This document shows positions 17,265 to 25,658 of a stretch of 64,000 nucleotides of DNA, piece by piece. Under the pieces are notes generated by a model. That model had not been told where the DNA came from. It saw only the letters and a list, made by a program, of their open reading frames with translations, and ran no database searches. The first letter of the stretch is position 1; each line of letters begins with the position of its first letter. The translations under genes and the position numbers were made by a program. The stretch spans positions 6,933 to 70,932 of the forward strand of contig CAJUBT010000006.1 in NCBI GenBank assembly GCA_910584815.1. The letters are read 5' to 3'. The stretch is from an uncultured Christensenella sp. (lineage in GTDB: Bacteria; Bacillota; Clostridia; Christensenellales; UBA1242).

Positions 17265-18986
17265 ATGAAAAACGAAAAACGCTTAATTACAGCAGCATTA
17301 ACTTATGTTAATAACATACCTCACGTTGGGCACATTGTTGGTTGCCATTTACCTGCAGATATCTACGCAAGGTTTTGTAGAAGTTATGGCTACAACACAA
17401 CCTTTGTTGGTGGCAGCGATATGCACGGAACGCCATCACTTGTAACTGCACAAGAATTAAATATTCCTGTTGAAGAACTTACAAGTAATTTACACGAAAT
17501 TCACAAAAAAATTTACGAAAAATTAAACATTAGTTATGATATTTACTCTAACACCCATACCCCTACTCACGAAAAAATTACTACCGATTTCTTTTTAGAC
17601 CTTAATAAAAATGGTTATATAACCGAAGGCGAAATTGAAATGTTCTATTGCGAAAATTGTGATATGTTTTTACCAGACCGTTTTGTTGTTGGAACTTGCC
17701 CAAGATGTAATTACGAAAGTGCAAATGGTGACCAATGCGAAAAATGTGATAGTTTATTTTCGTTAAACGAACTAAAAAACGCACATTGCAAAGTTTGTGG
17801 TAAGCCTGCAAATCTTAAAAAATCAAAACACATATTTTTAAAACTATCTAACGCAACCGAAATGTTAGATAAATGGATAGAAACCAAAAAAGAAATTTTC
17901 CGCCCTCACGTTTATGCTGAGGCAAAAAAATGGGTGAACGAAGGTTTAAAAGATAGATGCATTTCTCGCGATATAACTTGGGGTTTTCCTATTCCGTTAA
18001 AGGGTTACGAAAACAAAGTTTTATATGTTTGGTTTGATGCCCCTATAGGCTACATTTCAATTACAAAAGAACTAAGTGAACAAAAATATAAAGACCTTTG
18101 GTTAAATGACAATGCAAAAATTTATAACTTTGTTGGTAAAGATAACATTCAATTCCACACGGTGTTTTTTCCAAGTATGCTGCTAGAACAAGGCAAATAC
18201 AATAAAGCTTATAATGTTGTTGGGCTTAATTTCTTAAATTATGAAGGTCAAAAATTTAGTAAATCTAAAAAAATTGGGGTGTTTTGTAATGCCCTACTTA
18301 ACGATAACCCTGAAGTAGACATTGACACCTTGCGTGCCTATTTAACAACAATCATTCCAGAAAATAGAGATACCGACTATAAGTGGGAAGATTTTAAAAA
18401 TAATTGTAATGCTGAACTTGTTGGTAAATTTGGTAACCTATTTAATAGAACCCTTAATATGATTAAAAGTTATTTTAATGGAACTTTAAATTGTGATGAA
18501 AAAGACCTTAACCAAAATGAACTTGATGCTGAAATTTTAAATGCAATTACAGAAATGCCAACAAAAATTGCTGAAAGCTTTGAAAAAGCTGAACTTAGAG
18601 ATGCTTACAAATTAATTATGAATTATGCAACTATTGGTAATGGCTATCTTGAAAAAAGCGCACCTTGGCAACTTATGAAACAAGAAAAAGTTAAAGAAGC
18701 AGAAAAAGTGCTTTTTAACGCGCTAAATTTATGTGCAAGCCTTTGCATTGTTGCAAGCCCAATTATTCCAACAAAGGTTACTGAACTTTGGCAAAATCAA
18801 ATTGGATTGGAAGGTAACCCTACTAAAAATGATATGTGGCAAAATGCAAGTAAATTAAACATAAAAAAAGGTCATACAATTAAAAATATACAACCAATAT
18901 TTGAACGCATTGACAATGAAAAATTAGAAAAAATTAAACAAATATTGGCAGAACCTTTTGATATTGCTGAACACTTTAAAAAATAA
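17265..18986 (+). CDS. metG: Methionyl-tRNA synthetase (two-zinc-knuckle type)
   Basis: Charges tRNA-Met with methionine. The class I signatures are HVGH (residues 20-23, HIGH motif) and KFSKS (about 328-332, KMSKS loop). The connective-peptide domain has two zinc knuckles, CENC...CPRC and CEKC...CKVC, and GGSDMHGTP precedes it. This double-zinc form is the E. coli/archaeal-like class rather than the zinc-poor Bacillus-like type, and it lacks a C-terminal tRNA-binding (OB) domain, ending after the anticodon domain at 573 residues. The start follows GGAG 9 bases upstream. It is the first gene of an apparent operon with a PEBP gene 44 bases downstream and an overlapping tsaC-like gene. Confidence 0.95.
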   Translation: MKNEKRLITAALTYVNNIPHVGHIVGCHLPADIYARFCRSYGYNTTFVGGSDMHGTPSLVTAQELNIPVEELTSNLHEIHKKIYEKLNISYDIYSNTHTPTHEKITTDFFLDLNKNGYITEGEIEMFYCENCDMFLPDRFVVGTCPRCNYESANGDQCEKCDSLFSLNELKNAHCKVCGKPANLKKSKHIFLKLSNATEMLDKWIETKKEIFRPHVYAEAKKWVNEGLKDRCISRDITWGFPIPLKGYENKVLYVWFDAPIGYISITKELSEQKYKDLWLNDNAKIYNFVGKDNIQFHTVFFPSMLLEQGKYNKAYNVVGLNFLNYEGQKFSKSKKIGVFCNALLNDNPEVDIDTLRAYLTTIIPENRDTDYKWEDFKNNCNAELVGKFGNLFNRTLNMIKSYFNGTLNCDEKDLNQNELDAEILNAITEMPTKIAESFEKAELRDAYKLIMNYATIGNGYLEKSAPWQLMKQEKVKEAEKVLFNALNLCASLCIVASPIIPTKVTELWQNQIGLEGNPTKNDMWQNASKLNIKKGHTIKNIQPIFERIDNEKLEKIKQILAEPFDIAEHFKK

Positions 18987-19030
18987 ATAAAAAATTTTAA
19001 ACCTTTTTATTTAAAGGGAAATGAAGAAAA

Positions 19031-19495
19031 ATGATTGTTTCTAGTAATGGAGTTATAAATGGTAAACTTTTAGATAAATTTGGCAAACGAGGGACAGAGC
19101 AAAAATTTGGAATGCCAACATTATCTTTACCAATAAAAATTGAAGATGCCCCAAAAAATGCAGAAAGTTTTGCAATTATATTTGATGACCCCGATTCTGT
19201 ACCAGTATGCAACTATGTTTGGGTGCATTGGCTTGTTGCTAATTTAACAAGAACAGAATTAAAAGAGAATGAAAGTCAAACCAGCTACGATTTTGTGCAA
19301 GGTAAAAACAGTTGGAACGATAATTGCTATGGCGGACCTTGCCCACCCGACAGACCACACAATTATAGGTTAAGAATTTTTGCTTTAACTGAAAAATTAA
19401 ATTTGCGTGGAGATTTTACATTGCAGCAATTGGAAAGTGCTATGAACAACAAAATTATAGAAACTGCGGAGTTAACCTGTACTTATGATAATTAA
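19031..19495 (+). CDS. YbhB/YbcL family PEBP-like protein
   Basis: A 154-residue phosphatidylethanolamine-binding-protein fold (Raf-kinase-inhibitor-like), the normal bacterial length. The ligand-pocket signatures are FDDPDSVP (DPDxP box), WVHWLVANL and GGPCPPDRPHNYRLRIFAL (GPxPPxxxHxYxF box). No signal peptide, so it is cytoplasmic; the bacterial ligand and role are unknown. AAAGGGAAATGAAG lies upstream of the ATG. It sits 44 bases after metG, and its end overlaps the next start by 11 bases, so it is translationally coupled within an operon. Confidence 0.9.
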   Translation: MIVSSNGVINGKLLDKFGKRGTEQKFGMPTLSLPIKIEDAPKNAESFAIIFDDPDSVPVCNYVWVHWLVANLTRTELKENESQTSYDFVQGKNSWNDNCYGGPCPPDRPHNYRLRIFALTEKLNLRGDFTLQQLESAMNNKIIETAELTCTYDN

Positions 19496-20225
19496 TTATA
19501 ATGTAGATGATTTTGTTTATAACCTTAACAAAGGCAAAATTGCTTGCTTTAAAACAGACACCATTTGGGGTTTTTCTGCGGCTAGTGATAACAAAGAAGC
19601 AATAGAAAATTTATATAAAATTAAAAAAAGAAATTTAGATAAACCATTTATATTTCTTATTAAAAAAAATCAGAATTTATTAGACCTTGTTAAAACTATT
19701 CCACCAAAGGCACAAAAATTAATAAACAAATTTTGGTGTGGTCCGCTAACCATTATTTTTGAAGCAAAGGAAAATTTGCCTTTACTTGCACCTTACAAAA
19801 ACAAAAAAACAATAGCACTTAGAATGCCAGAAGATAAACTTACTCAACAAATTTTAGGTAAATTATCCTACCCATTGCCTTCAACTTCTGTTAATACAGA
19901 AGGGCAACCTGCATTAAATAGTTTTGAAGAAATTTCAAAAACTTTTGGCAAAGAAGATTTTTGTATTCTTTCTAAAGTTGGGTTTTCGGAAACTAACAGT
20001 AAAGAAAATTTTTCTGCAAATTTAAAATACAAAGAAAGTTTAAACCATAACTTAAATAAAATAAAACATTCTAACAATGAAAGTTTTGAAAAACTGGAAC
20101 AAGAAATAAACAACAAAACTATTAAAAATACATCTTCTACAATTGTAAGTTTTGCAAATGGGGATATAGAATTTTTGCGCGAAGGAAGCATAACAAAACA
20201 ACAAATATTAGACGCCTTAAAATAG
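19485..20225 (+). CDS. L-threonylcarbamoyladenylate synthase, TsaC/Sua5/YrdC family
   Basis: Makes threonylcarbamoyl-AMP from threonine, bicarbonate and ATP for the t6A37 modification of ANN-decoding tRNAs, including tRNA-Met/Ile. The KTDTIWG N-terminal loop, KIKKRNLDKP (the KxR pair) and PLPSTSVNTEGQPA (SxN motif) match the family. At 246 residues it lies between TsaC (about 190) and Sua5 (about 340). The excess is mainly an Asn/Lys/Glu-rich insertion of roughly 40 residues (about 165-210) before the conserved STIVSF strand. There is no Sua5 C-terminal domain. The ATG overlaps the PEBP stop. Stop is TAG, followed by a strong bidirectional terminator. Confidence 0.88.
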   Translation: MIINYNVDDFVYNLNKGKIACFKTDTIWGFSAASDNKEAIENLYKIKKRNLDKPFIFLIKKNQNLLDLVKTIPPKAQKLINKFWCGPLTIIFEAKENLPLLAPYKNKKTIALRMPEDKLTQQILGKLSYPLPSTSVNTEGQPALNSFEEISKTFGKEDFCILSKVGFSETNSKENFSANLKYKESLNHNLNKIKHSNNESFEKLEQEINNKTIKNTSSTIVSFANGDIEFLREGSITKQQILDALK

Positions 20226-20321
20226 CACAATTAAACCGAATGTTTAAACTATAATATTTTTAATAAAAAAATTTGAAGTATCTAAAAAGGCTAACTATAA
20301 ACATTAAAAGTACATAATAAA

Positions 20322-20367
20322 AAAAGAACATATTATATGTTGTTTAATAATATGTTCTCTTTTTTTA
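20322..20367. terminator. Strong bidirectional terminator
   Basis: GAACATATTAT (20326-20336) / ATAATATGTTC (20347-20357), a perfect 11-bp stem with an A-run on the left and a T-run on the right. It serves the plus-strand metG operon and the convergent minus-strand gene ending at 20450. Confidence 0.88.
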
Positions 20368-20449
20368 TAAACCTTATATTTTAAAACATACTATAAGAAA
20401 AACTTATAAATAGTTAAACTCAATTATAAACTAAAAATATGCATTTTAA

Positions 20450-23230
20450 CTAAACCTTAGGCTCAGTTTTTTTTGTGTTAGCATTGGTTTGTTTTTTAGT
20501 TGTGGTTGTTTTGCTGGTTGATGAACTTTTTGGTTTAACTGTTGATTTTTTAACCGTTTGTTTTTTTGCACTTTCTTTTGCTTTTTTAGTTGCAAGTTTT
20601 TTCTTTTCAGCCTCTTTTTTTATTGCAACCTTTTTTGCATTAATTTCTTTTTTCTTTTGTGCTACCTTTTTCTTACTTTCTTTTTTTCTACTTTTAGCGT
20701 ATGGCTTACGAGTTTTTTCACCAGTTTCTTGCTTTGCGGTAGATTTTCGTTTTGCTCTTGTTTTAATGGCAGAACTTTCAGTTTGTGTTTCTAAACTTTC
20801 TTCGTTATTGTTAACAACTAAATTAAGTTCAATTTCAGCTTTTTCATTCTCATTTTTAGTATCAATTGTAGTTAAAGTATTAGCTTCTTCTTTAAAATTA
20901 TTTTCTTTTAAAGTATCTAACTTATTATGTAATGGTTCTTCTTTTAAAGTTTCATTTTCTATAGTAAAGTTAGCATTCTCTGGCAAGTTTTGACTGGCAA
21001 CAAGCACTAGTTGCTTTTTTTGTTTTCTTGCTTTTATAAGCGCCACTTTTTTATGGTGTCTTTTTAAAATAATTGTGCTATGCACCGCAAAGTATGCTGC
21101 AATTAAAACTAAGGTTATAAGAGTTAGTGTTATAACAAAAATTGGTAGAGCTGGGCCATCAAAAAATCCGCCTGCACGGTCTATTCTCAGATACGGTCTT
21201 GTTGTATCTTCCCAAGCATAGTTTTCACCATCTTTTAACCCAAGAAGAATAAATTTATCATCACTATAAATTAGTTCATACGGAGCATCATCGCTTATGC
21301 CAAGAGATTGTGCAGTTCCATCAAAATTATCTAAATTAAAGTTTGGTTTTGCAATGCTTGCTTTTTCAATTGTCCAATTAATAACCAAATTGTTGCTGGT
21401 TCCATTATCCCACTCAAAATTATTAGGTTCTTTTAAGGAAATTGTAACAGGATAAGTGCCCGCCTTTGTTTGTTCGTTCCCTTTAACACTATACAATAAA
21501 TTAGAACTTAAATTAGATAAAGTTTGAGTTTTACCATTATAGGTTGTTACAATGTTATTTAAAACAGGAATGGTTACAGTTTGTTTGTTAATACGCCAAA
21601 CTATGCTAGGAAAATTATTAACTGGATTATAATTTTCGCTATCTATTAAAGAAAAACTTACGCTTGCTTCATAAACACCAACATTTGTTGCCCTTTCGTT
21701 TTTATAAACTGCACGCACTATATTTTCTGGGTAATAGTTAACTCTTAAAACTCTTTCTGTACCAACGCTGTAAATATATGGCGAAACATAATTCCACTGC
21801 CACAAAGATGTGTCTAGGGTTGCTTTTTCTACATTTATTATAAAGGTTGTTGAAACATAATTATAATTATCGGTTGCGGCCGCAAAAACACCAACTTCTA
21901 ACCCATTGCCTTCTGCCACAGATGTGAACGAATTTTGGGAATAACTAATTGTTTGTTCGCTATTATCTAGCGTTGCCCCAGAATTTATAATTTGCCTGGC
22001 ACCTGTGTACACATAGTTCTTTTTTACATCTGAAACATCTAAATTAGCAGTGCCTTTTATAACCGAAATTTTAAATTTACGAGAAAACCCTAAATAGTTC
22101 ATACTCTCATTTGCAGAAACTGTAACTTCTTTATCGTTCCCCTGCAAAACTGTTGTAAATTTATTATTAATAAAATTTAAAGTTTGTTCGGAATTATTAA
22201 TATTAACTCTATCTTTTGCATCTTGTTCAGTGCCATTATAAATAAAGGGTTGGTTGTTAATTGTAACAACTGGATTAATTTTTTTTATGTCAAACCTTTT
22301 TGTAAGGTTGGTAATTTCAAAGTTGGCTTCTTTATTTGTTAAAGTTGCTGTTGCGGTGTAATTTCCTGCATTTTTAAATTCATTATAAAAATTATTATTA
22401 CCATTATAACCACTAATTGTAAAAGCAAGAGGAGTTTTAACCCCGTTAAGTCCGTAATAGTAAACTGAAATATTATTAATTAAATCCAATCCACAATAAT
22501 CGTAAGCAAATTTGTTATCGGAGGTTTCCCAAACAAAAGCTACTGGTTTTTTAGTTATATCAACCAAAATAACTTCACTTGGTAAATTTTCATTAACAAC
22601 ATAGTTACAACCATTACTGCTAGAAAAAGTTATATCACTTGGAGTTATTGTTACATATTTTTTAGCATCTGCATTTGGGCTTGTTGTGTTGCCAATAACA
22701 CTAACCTCAACATCATCACCCGAAATAATACCTGAATATTCAGCGGTTATGTTTATTTTTGTTGTGCCATCGTACTCTTTATTATTCGCTGTGAATTTTG
22801 TAAAAGTAACAACACAAGGCGCAATAGTTATTGTAACAGGTTCGGTAACTTTAACCCCATCTGCAGTTGTAACAGCACAAACATATTTACCAGATTGATT
22901 GCAGTTCCTTATGTTAATAGAGTTAGAATTTTGACCTTCAATTTCAATATAGTCGCTATCTGTTGCAAAATACCACTTATAAGCACTTACATCAGCAACA
23001 TCAACTGTTAAAGTATAATTGTCAGCTTTATAGTTTGCATTAAAATTTGGGCTTGAAGTTTGGGTGCTACCATTAAAAGTAAAGGAAGCTGAAATTTGAC
23101 TTGTGGAAATTTCGTTTAAACTTGCGGCAAAACTTGTTATAGGTAAAAAGCCACCAATTAAAAAGGTGCCTAAACCAAACATAAACATAATAAAAAAAAC
23201 AAAAGGTAATTTAATTTTTAAACTCTTCAT
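20450..23230 (-). CDS. YDG/MBG-domain surface protein with C-terminal TM and Lys-rich cytoplasmic tail
   Basis: The 926 residues begin with a signal peptide (MKSLKIK plus a long hydrophobic stretch, SFAA near 36). An Ig-like domain follows to about 130, then a YDG domain with NKEYDGTTKI and DVEVSVIG (about 145-225). Several MBG-like modules reach about residue 690. A single transmembrane helix (about 693-715, PIFVITLTLITLVLIAAYFA) is followed at once by KRHHKK, so by the positive-inside rule the last 210 residues are cytoplasmic. They are first Glu/Asn-rich, then extremely Lys/Ala/Thr/Ser-rich (KRKSTAKQ, KKAKESAKKQTVKK), resembling histone-H1-like bacterial tails. No LPXTG. The start follows AAAGGA. 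Adhesion or envelope attachment outside and nucleic-acid or polyanion binding inside are inferences. Stop is TAG. Confidence 0.8.
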   Translation of the reverse strand: MKSLKIKLPFVFFIMFMFGLGTFLIGGFLPITSFAASLNEISTSQISASFTFNGSTQTSSPNFNANYKADNYTLTVDVADVSAYKWYFATDSDYIEIEGQNSNSINIRNCNQSGKYVCAVTTADGVKVTEPVTITIAPCVVTFTKFTANNKEYDGTTKINITAEYSGIISGDDVEVSVIGNTTSPNADAKKYVTITPSDITFSSSNGCNYVVNENLPSEVILVDITKKPVAFVWETSDNKFAYDYCGLDLINNISVYYYGLNGVKTPLAFTISGYNGNNNFYNEFKNAGNYTATATLTNKEANFEITNLTKRFDIKKINPVVTINNQPFIYNGTEQDAKDRVNINNSEQTLNFINNKFTTVLQGNDKEVTVSANESMNYLGFSRKFKISVIKGTANLDVSDVKKNYVYTGARQIINSGATLDNSEQTISYSQNSFTSVAEGNGLEVGVFAAATDNYNYVSTTFIINVEKATLDTSLWQWNYVSPYIYSVGTERVLRVNYYPENIVRAVYKNERATNVGVYEASVSFSLIDSENYNPVNNFPSIVWRINKQTVTIPVLNNIVTTYNGKTQTLSNLSSNLLYSVKGNEQTKAGTYPVTISLKEPNNFEWDNGTSNNLVINWTIEKASIAKPNFNLDNFDGTAQSLGISDDAPYELIYSDDKFILLGLKDGENYAWEDTTRPYLRIDRAGGFFDGPALPIFVITLTLITLVLIAAYFAVHSTIILKRHHKKVALIKARKQKKQLVLVASQNLPENANFTIENETLKEEPLHNKLDTLKENNFKEEANTLTTIDTKNENEKAEIELNLVVNNNEESLETQTESSAIKTRAKRKSTAKQETGEKTRKPYAKSRKKESKKKVAQKKKEINAKKVAIKKEAEKKKLATKKAKESAKKQTVKKSTVKPKSSSTSKTTTTKKQTNANTKKTEPKV

Positions 23231-23477
23231 TAGTTATTCCTTTATAATTTTTCTTAATTCTGTGCCGACTTTTAGATATTATTTATAACCTTCCCTTTTT
23301 ATAAAAAACTTTAATGCAATTTTATTTATAATACAAAATTAAATAAAATTATTTAGCATTTAAAACGATTTTTGAAGGACACATAAAAAATTAATTATCT
23401 GCTAAATAAAATTACAAACCTAATAAAACGAAATTGAAAACTATAAATTAAATTTTATAAACTACATTTTAATTTAA

Positions 23478-23513
23478 AAAAGGCAATCACTTTATAACTC
23501 GTGATGCCTTTTA
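23478..23513 (-). terminator. Terminator of the SHOCT membrane protein gene
   Basis: AAAAGGCA-A-TCAC (23478-23490) pairs with GTGATGCCTTTT (23501-23512) with one bulged A, followed on the minus strand by a T-run. It starts about 15 bases after the stop. The rest of 23231-23525 is featureless A/T sequence. Confidence 0.75.
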
Positions 23514-23525
23514 TATTTTTATTTA

Positions 23526-24473
23526 TTAACTTAAATTAGAATTGCAAATTTTTGTGCGCATAACAATGTAGTTTGCATCGGTAATAGCGCCGCTTTGTTT
23601 TAACCTTTCTAAGCGTTCCAAATCTTGTATGCCTTTTTGGGTTATGTTAAAAGGAACACCATTTTGGCCAGGCACAATCATAGAAGAACCAGGGTCTTGA
23701 TATTGCTGAGGTTGAGGTTGATATTGTTGTTGATATTGAGGTTGTGCATAGCCATTATTCATAGGTGGCATATTTGCTTGCATTTGAGGTTGTGCATATT
23801 GTTGTTGATAAGGATCGTTTTGAACATAACCATTTTGGTTATAATTTGGGTCGGCATAATTTGCATTAGGGTCTTGCCCTGCTTCCCCTCTTTTAACAGC
23901 TTTTGCTACTTTGTTGATATTTGCAACAGCTAAAACAAAACAAATAAATTGTAATAAAGCTAAAACACCTGCAACAATAACAACAATGAATGGAACTCCA
24001 AAGGCTTCAGCATAAGCTTCAGCTAGTGGTTTAATGCCATCTAAAACAAAACTGCAAACAATAACTGCTACGAAATATAAAAACACAAAGAATTTTATTA
24101 TATGCATAAAAGCACAGGTTTTTTTGCATTTTGCAAATCTATAGTCATCTTTCTTTGCAAGAGTAATTTCCTTAATGCCCCAAATAAACATATGTAGGCA
24201 AAACACTGCAAACACAATGGATAGCACAAGGGTTATAGTGTCAATAAGGCTTGCCTCTAATGTTGCAATTAAACTTACTATTGACAATGGGAATAAAATA
24301 AACACAAATTTAATTAGTGATAGAATTTTGCTTAAAATTTCTACACTAGTTAACATATTAACAACAGGCTCTACCTTTAACACCACTAACAAGTTAAAAA
24401 CCGCTGTAACAAGTAGTAAAAAATAAATTATTAAAGTAATTGCACCTGAGGCTTTAACTCCGCCTTTTTTCAT
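23526..24473 (-). CDS. 4-TM membrane protein with Q/P/Y-rich linker and C-terminal SHOCT-like domain
   Basis: 315 residues. The first 195 contain about four hydrophobic segments (13-33, 45-70, 75-97, 120-145, with another at 155-180), some possibly paired. Residues 200-270 are a low-complexity linker dominated by Gln, Tyr, Pro and Asn (YQQQYAQPQMQ, QYQPQPQQYQDPG). The last 35 residues (GIQDLERLERLKQSGAITDANYIVMRTKI) match the SHOCT short C-terminal oligomerisation motif of membrane or secreted proteins. Function is unknown; a multimeric membrane scaffold or stress sensor is inferred. Strong ribosome site AAGGAG 6-7 bases upstream, and a TTGACT-18-TATAAT promoter. The linker resembles the tail of the giant surface protein at 33353. 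Confidence 0.75.
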   Translation of the reverse strand: MKKGGVKASGAITLIIYFLLLVTAVFNLLVVLKVEPVVNMLTSVEILSKILSLIKFVFILFPLSIVSLIATLEASLIDTITLVLSIVFAVFCLHMFIWGIKEITLAKKDDYRFAKCKKTCAFMHIIKFFVFLYFVAVIVCSFVLDGIKPLAEAYAEAFGVPFIVVIVAGVLALLQFICFVLAVANINKVAKAVKRGEAGQDPNANYADPNYNQNGYVQNDPYQQQYAQPQMQANMPPMNNGYAQPQYQQQYQPQPQQYQDPGSSMIVPGQNGVPFNITQKGIQDLERLERLKQSGAITDANYIVMRTKICNSNLS

Positions 24474-24504
24474 AAATGCTCCTTAAATACTTAAAGTTAA
24501 TTTT

Positions 24505-24534
24505 ATTATATATTAGCATAACACTTTAAGTCAA
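24505..24534 (-). promoter_or_regulatory. Promoter of the SHOCT membrane protein gene
   Basis: TTGACT (24534-24529), 18-base spacer, TATAAT (24510-24505), about 30 bases before the start. Confidence 0.65.
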
Positions 24535-24594
24535 ATAAATTTACAAATTAAACAAAATTTTTGCTAACTAAATATTGCTAAATTCTTTTAAAAT

Positions 24595-24617
24595 AACGCT
24601 TTTCGGCGTTTTTTTAT
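24595..24617 (+). promoter_or_regulatory. Small hairpin with TCGGCGTTTT motif
   Basis: AACGC (24595-24599) / GCGTT (24606-24610) followed by T-rich sequence on the plus strand, like an intrinsic terminator, yet no plus-strand gene precedes it for over 4 kb. It also contains the motif T[AC]GGC[AG]TTTT found upstream of the giant and GLUG surface genes, so it may be an operator for the minus-strand SHOCT gene or end a small plus-strand RNA. Confidence 0.35.
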
Positions 24618-24865
24618 GTTACAAAAATACTTTAAAATTTAAAAAGGCTTTATTGTTGAAACATACTTAGTAACACCCTTAGTAACCACATAACAGTACC
24701 ACTTAAAATATTGCTACCTTACAAGTTTAATTTGTGGTTTTAAAAGTAAATTTTAACACCTAAATTTTTATGGTTAAAACAAAAATTTCTTGCAAACTAA
24801 AATTATAAAAACCTTTAAATTTTTGCACCTACACAATATATTATAACCATTTTAAATAAAAAACA

Positions 24866-24894
24866 TTGACTTAATAAACTTTTTGTTTTATAAT
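24866..24894 (+). promoter_or_regulatory. Promoter of rpmE
   Basis: TTGACT (24866-24871), 17-base spacer, perfect -10 TATAAT (24889-24894). It leaves a leader of about 70 bases before the start codon. Confidence 0.8.
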
Positions 24895-24970
24895 AGTTTG
24901 GTAGAAAATTAAAGATTGTTTTAAAATTTAAAACTTTGCTTTTAAAATTAGGCGTAAAAAGGAGAATTTT

Positions 24971-25174
24971 ATGAATAAAGAAATACAACCAAACTATCAC
25001 GAAGTAAAAGTTGAATGTGCTTGTGGAGAAAGTTTTACAACCAAAACCACAAAGGCTGGCGATACAATTAAAATTGATATCTGCAACAAATGCCATCCAT
25101 TCTTTACTGGCAAACAAAAAATTGTTGATGCTAGTGGTAAAGTTGAAAAATTCCAAAAGAAACATAACCTATAA
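24971..25174 (+). CDS. rpmE: 50S ribosomal protein L31 (zinc-binding type)
   Basis: A 67-residue ribosomal protein of the large subunit, near the central protuberance. It is the zinc-containing (C+) form: CAC at residues 16-18 and CNKC at 38-41 supply the ligands. [19 protein letters not shown] and HPFFTGKQK are near-consensus. AAAAAGGAG precedes the ATG by 6-7 bases. Monocistronic, with a consensus promoter and a strong terminator (25254-25290). Confidence 0.96.
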   Translation: MNKEIQPNYHEVKVECACGESFTTKTTKAGDTIKIDICNKCHPFFTGKQKIVDASGKVEKFQKKHNL

Positions 25175-25658
25175 TTTTTATTAAAATTTAAAAGGATAAA
25201 CTTATTTCCCTTTTATTAAAATTATGGCATATATCAAAATATTTTAAGAACCAAATAAACGCTATTAAAAATTTAGCGTTTATTTTTTTTGTAAATTTTT
25301 TTAGGTCTTAATAAATTTAAATTAAAATTCTAAAACGCAAAATTAATTTTTAAACCAATATTTAAACTTATAAGAATTTATTTTTATAATTTAAACCATA
25401 AAAATTATTAAAAATTTTTTATATAATTAAAATACTAACCTTAATAAAATAATAGACCTATCAGAATAATTGACTATCCATCATTTTCTATTTTTTAGTA
25501 TGTTTATTTAAACGAATATATATAAATTAAAAGTGTTTAAAGAAATAAAAAATATTAAAGCAATAAATAATTCTATTCAATAATAAAAGTGTTTAAATAA
25601 GTTTAAATATAAAAACAAACTACAATAAAAATGGTGAATAATAAATATTATAAAAAAA
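25175..25658. other. Convergent intergenic region after rpmE and murC
   Basis: Contains the rpmE terminator near its left end. From about 25300 to 25658 the DNA is A/T-rich without a credible frame, hairpin or promoter. No separate murC terminator was found. Confidence 0.5.
25254..25290 (+). terminator. rpmE terminator
   Basis: AATAAACGCTA (25254-25264) / TAGCGTTTATT (25274-25284), perfect 11-bp stem, then a run of T. Confidence 0.88.

Larger units (their letters stand above)
24474..24970. other. Divergent intergenic region between the SHOCT gene and rpmE
   Basis: Holds a minus-strand promoter (24505-24534), a small GC-containing hairpin with motif TCGGCGTTTT (24595-24617), and the rpmE promoter (24866-24894). 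Between 24620 and 24860 I see only A/T-rich DNA. An open minus-strand frame covering 24815-25165 is antisense to rpmE and its leader and is not supported as a gene. Confidence 0.5.

Noticed and set aside
20475..20993. 172-residue hydrophobic plus-strand frame
   Set aside because: Antisense of the Lys-rich tail of the 926-aa protein; the Phe/Leu/Val richness is just the complement of AAA/AAG/GAA codons.
24815..25165. 116-residue minus-strand frame opposite rpmE
   Set aside because: Shadow of the well-supported L31 gene and its leader, with no ribosome site.
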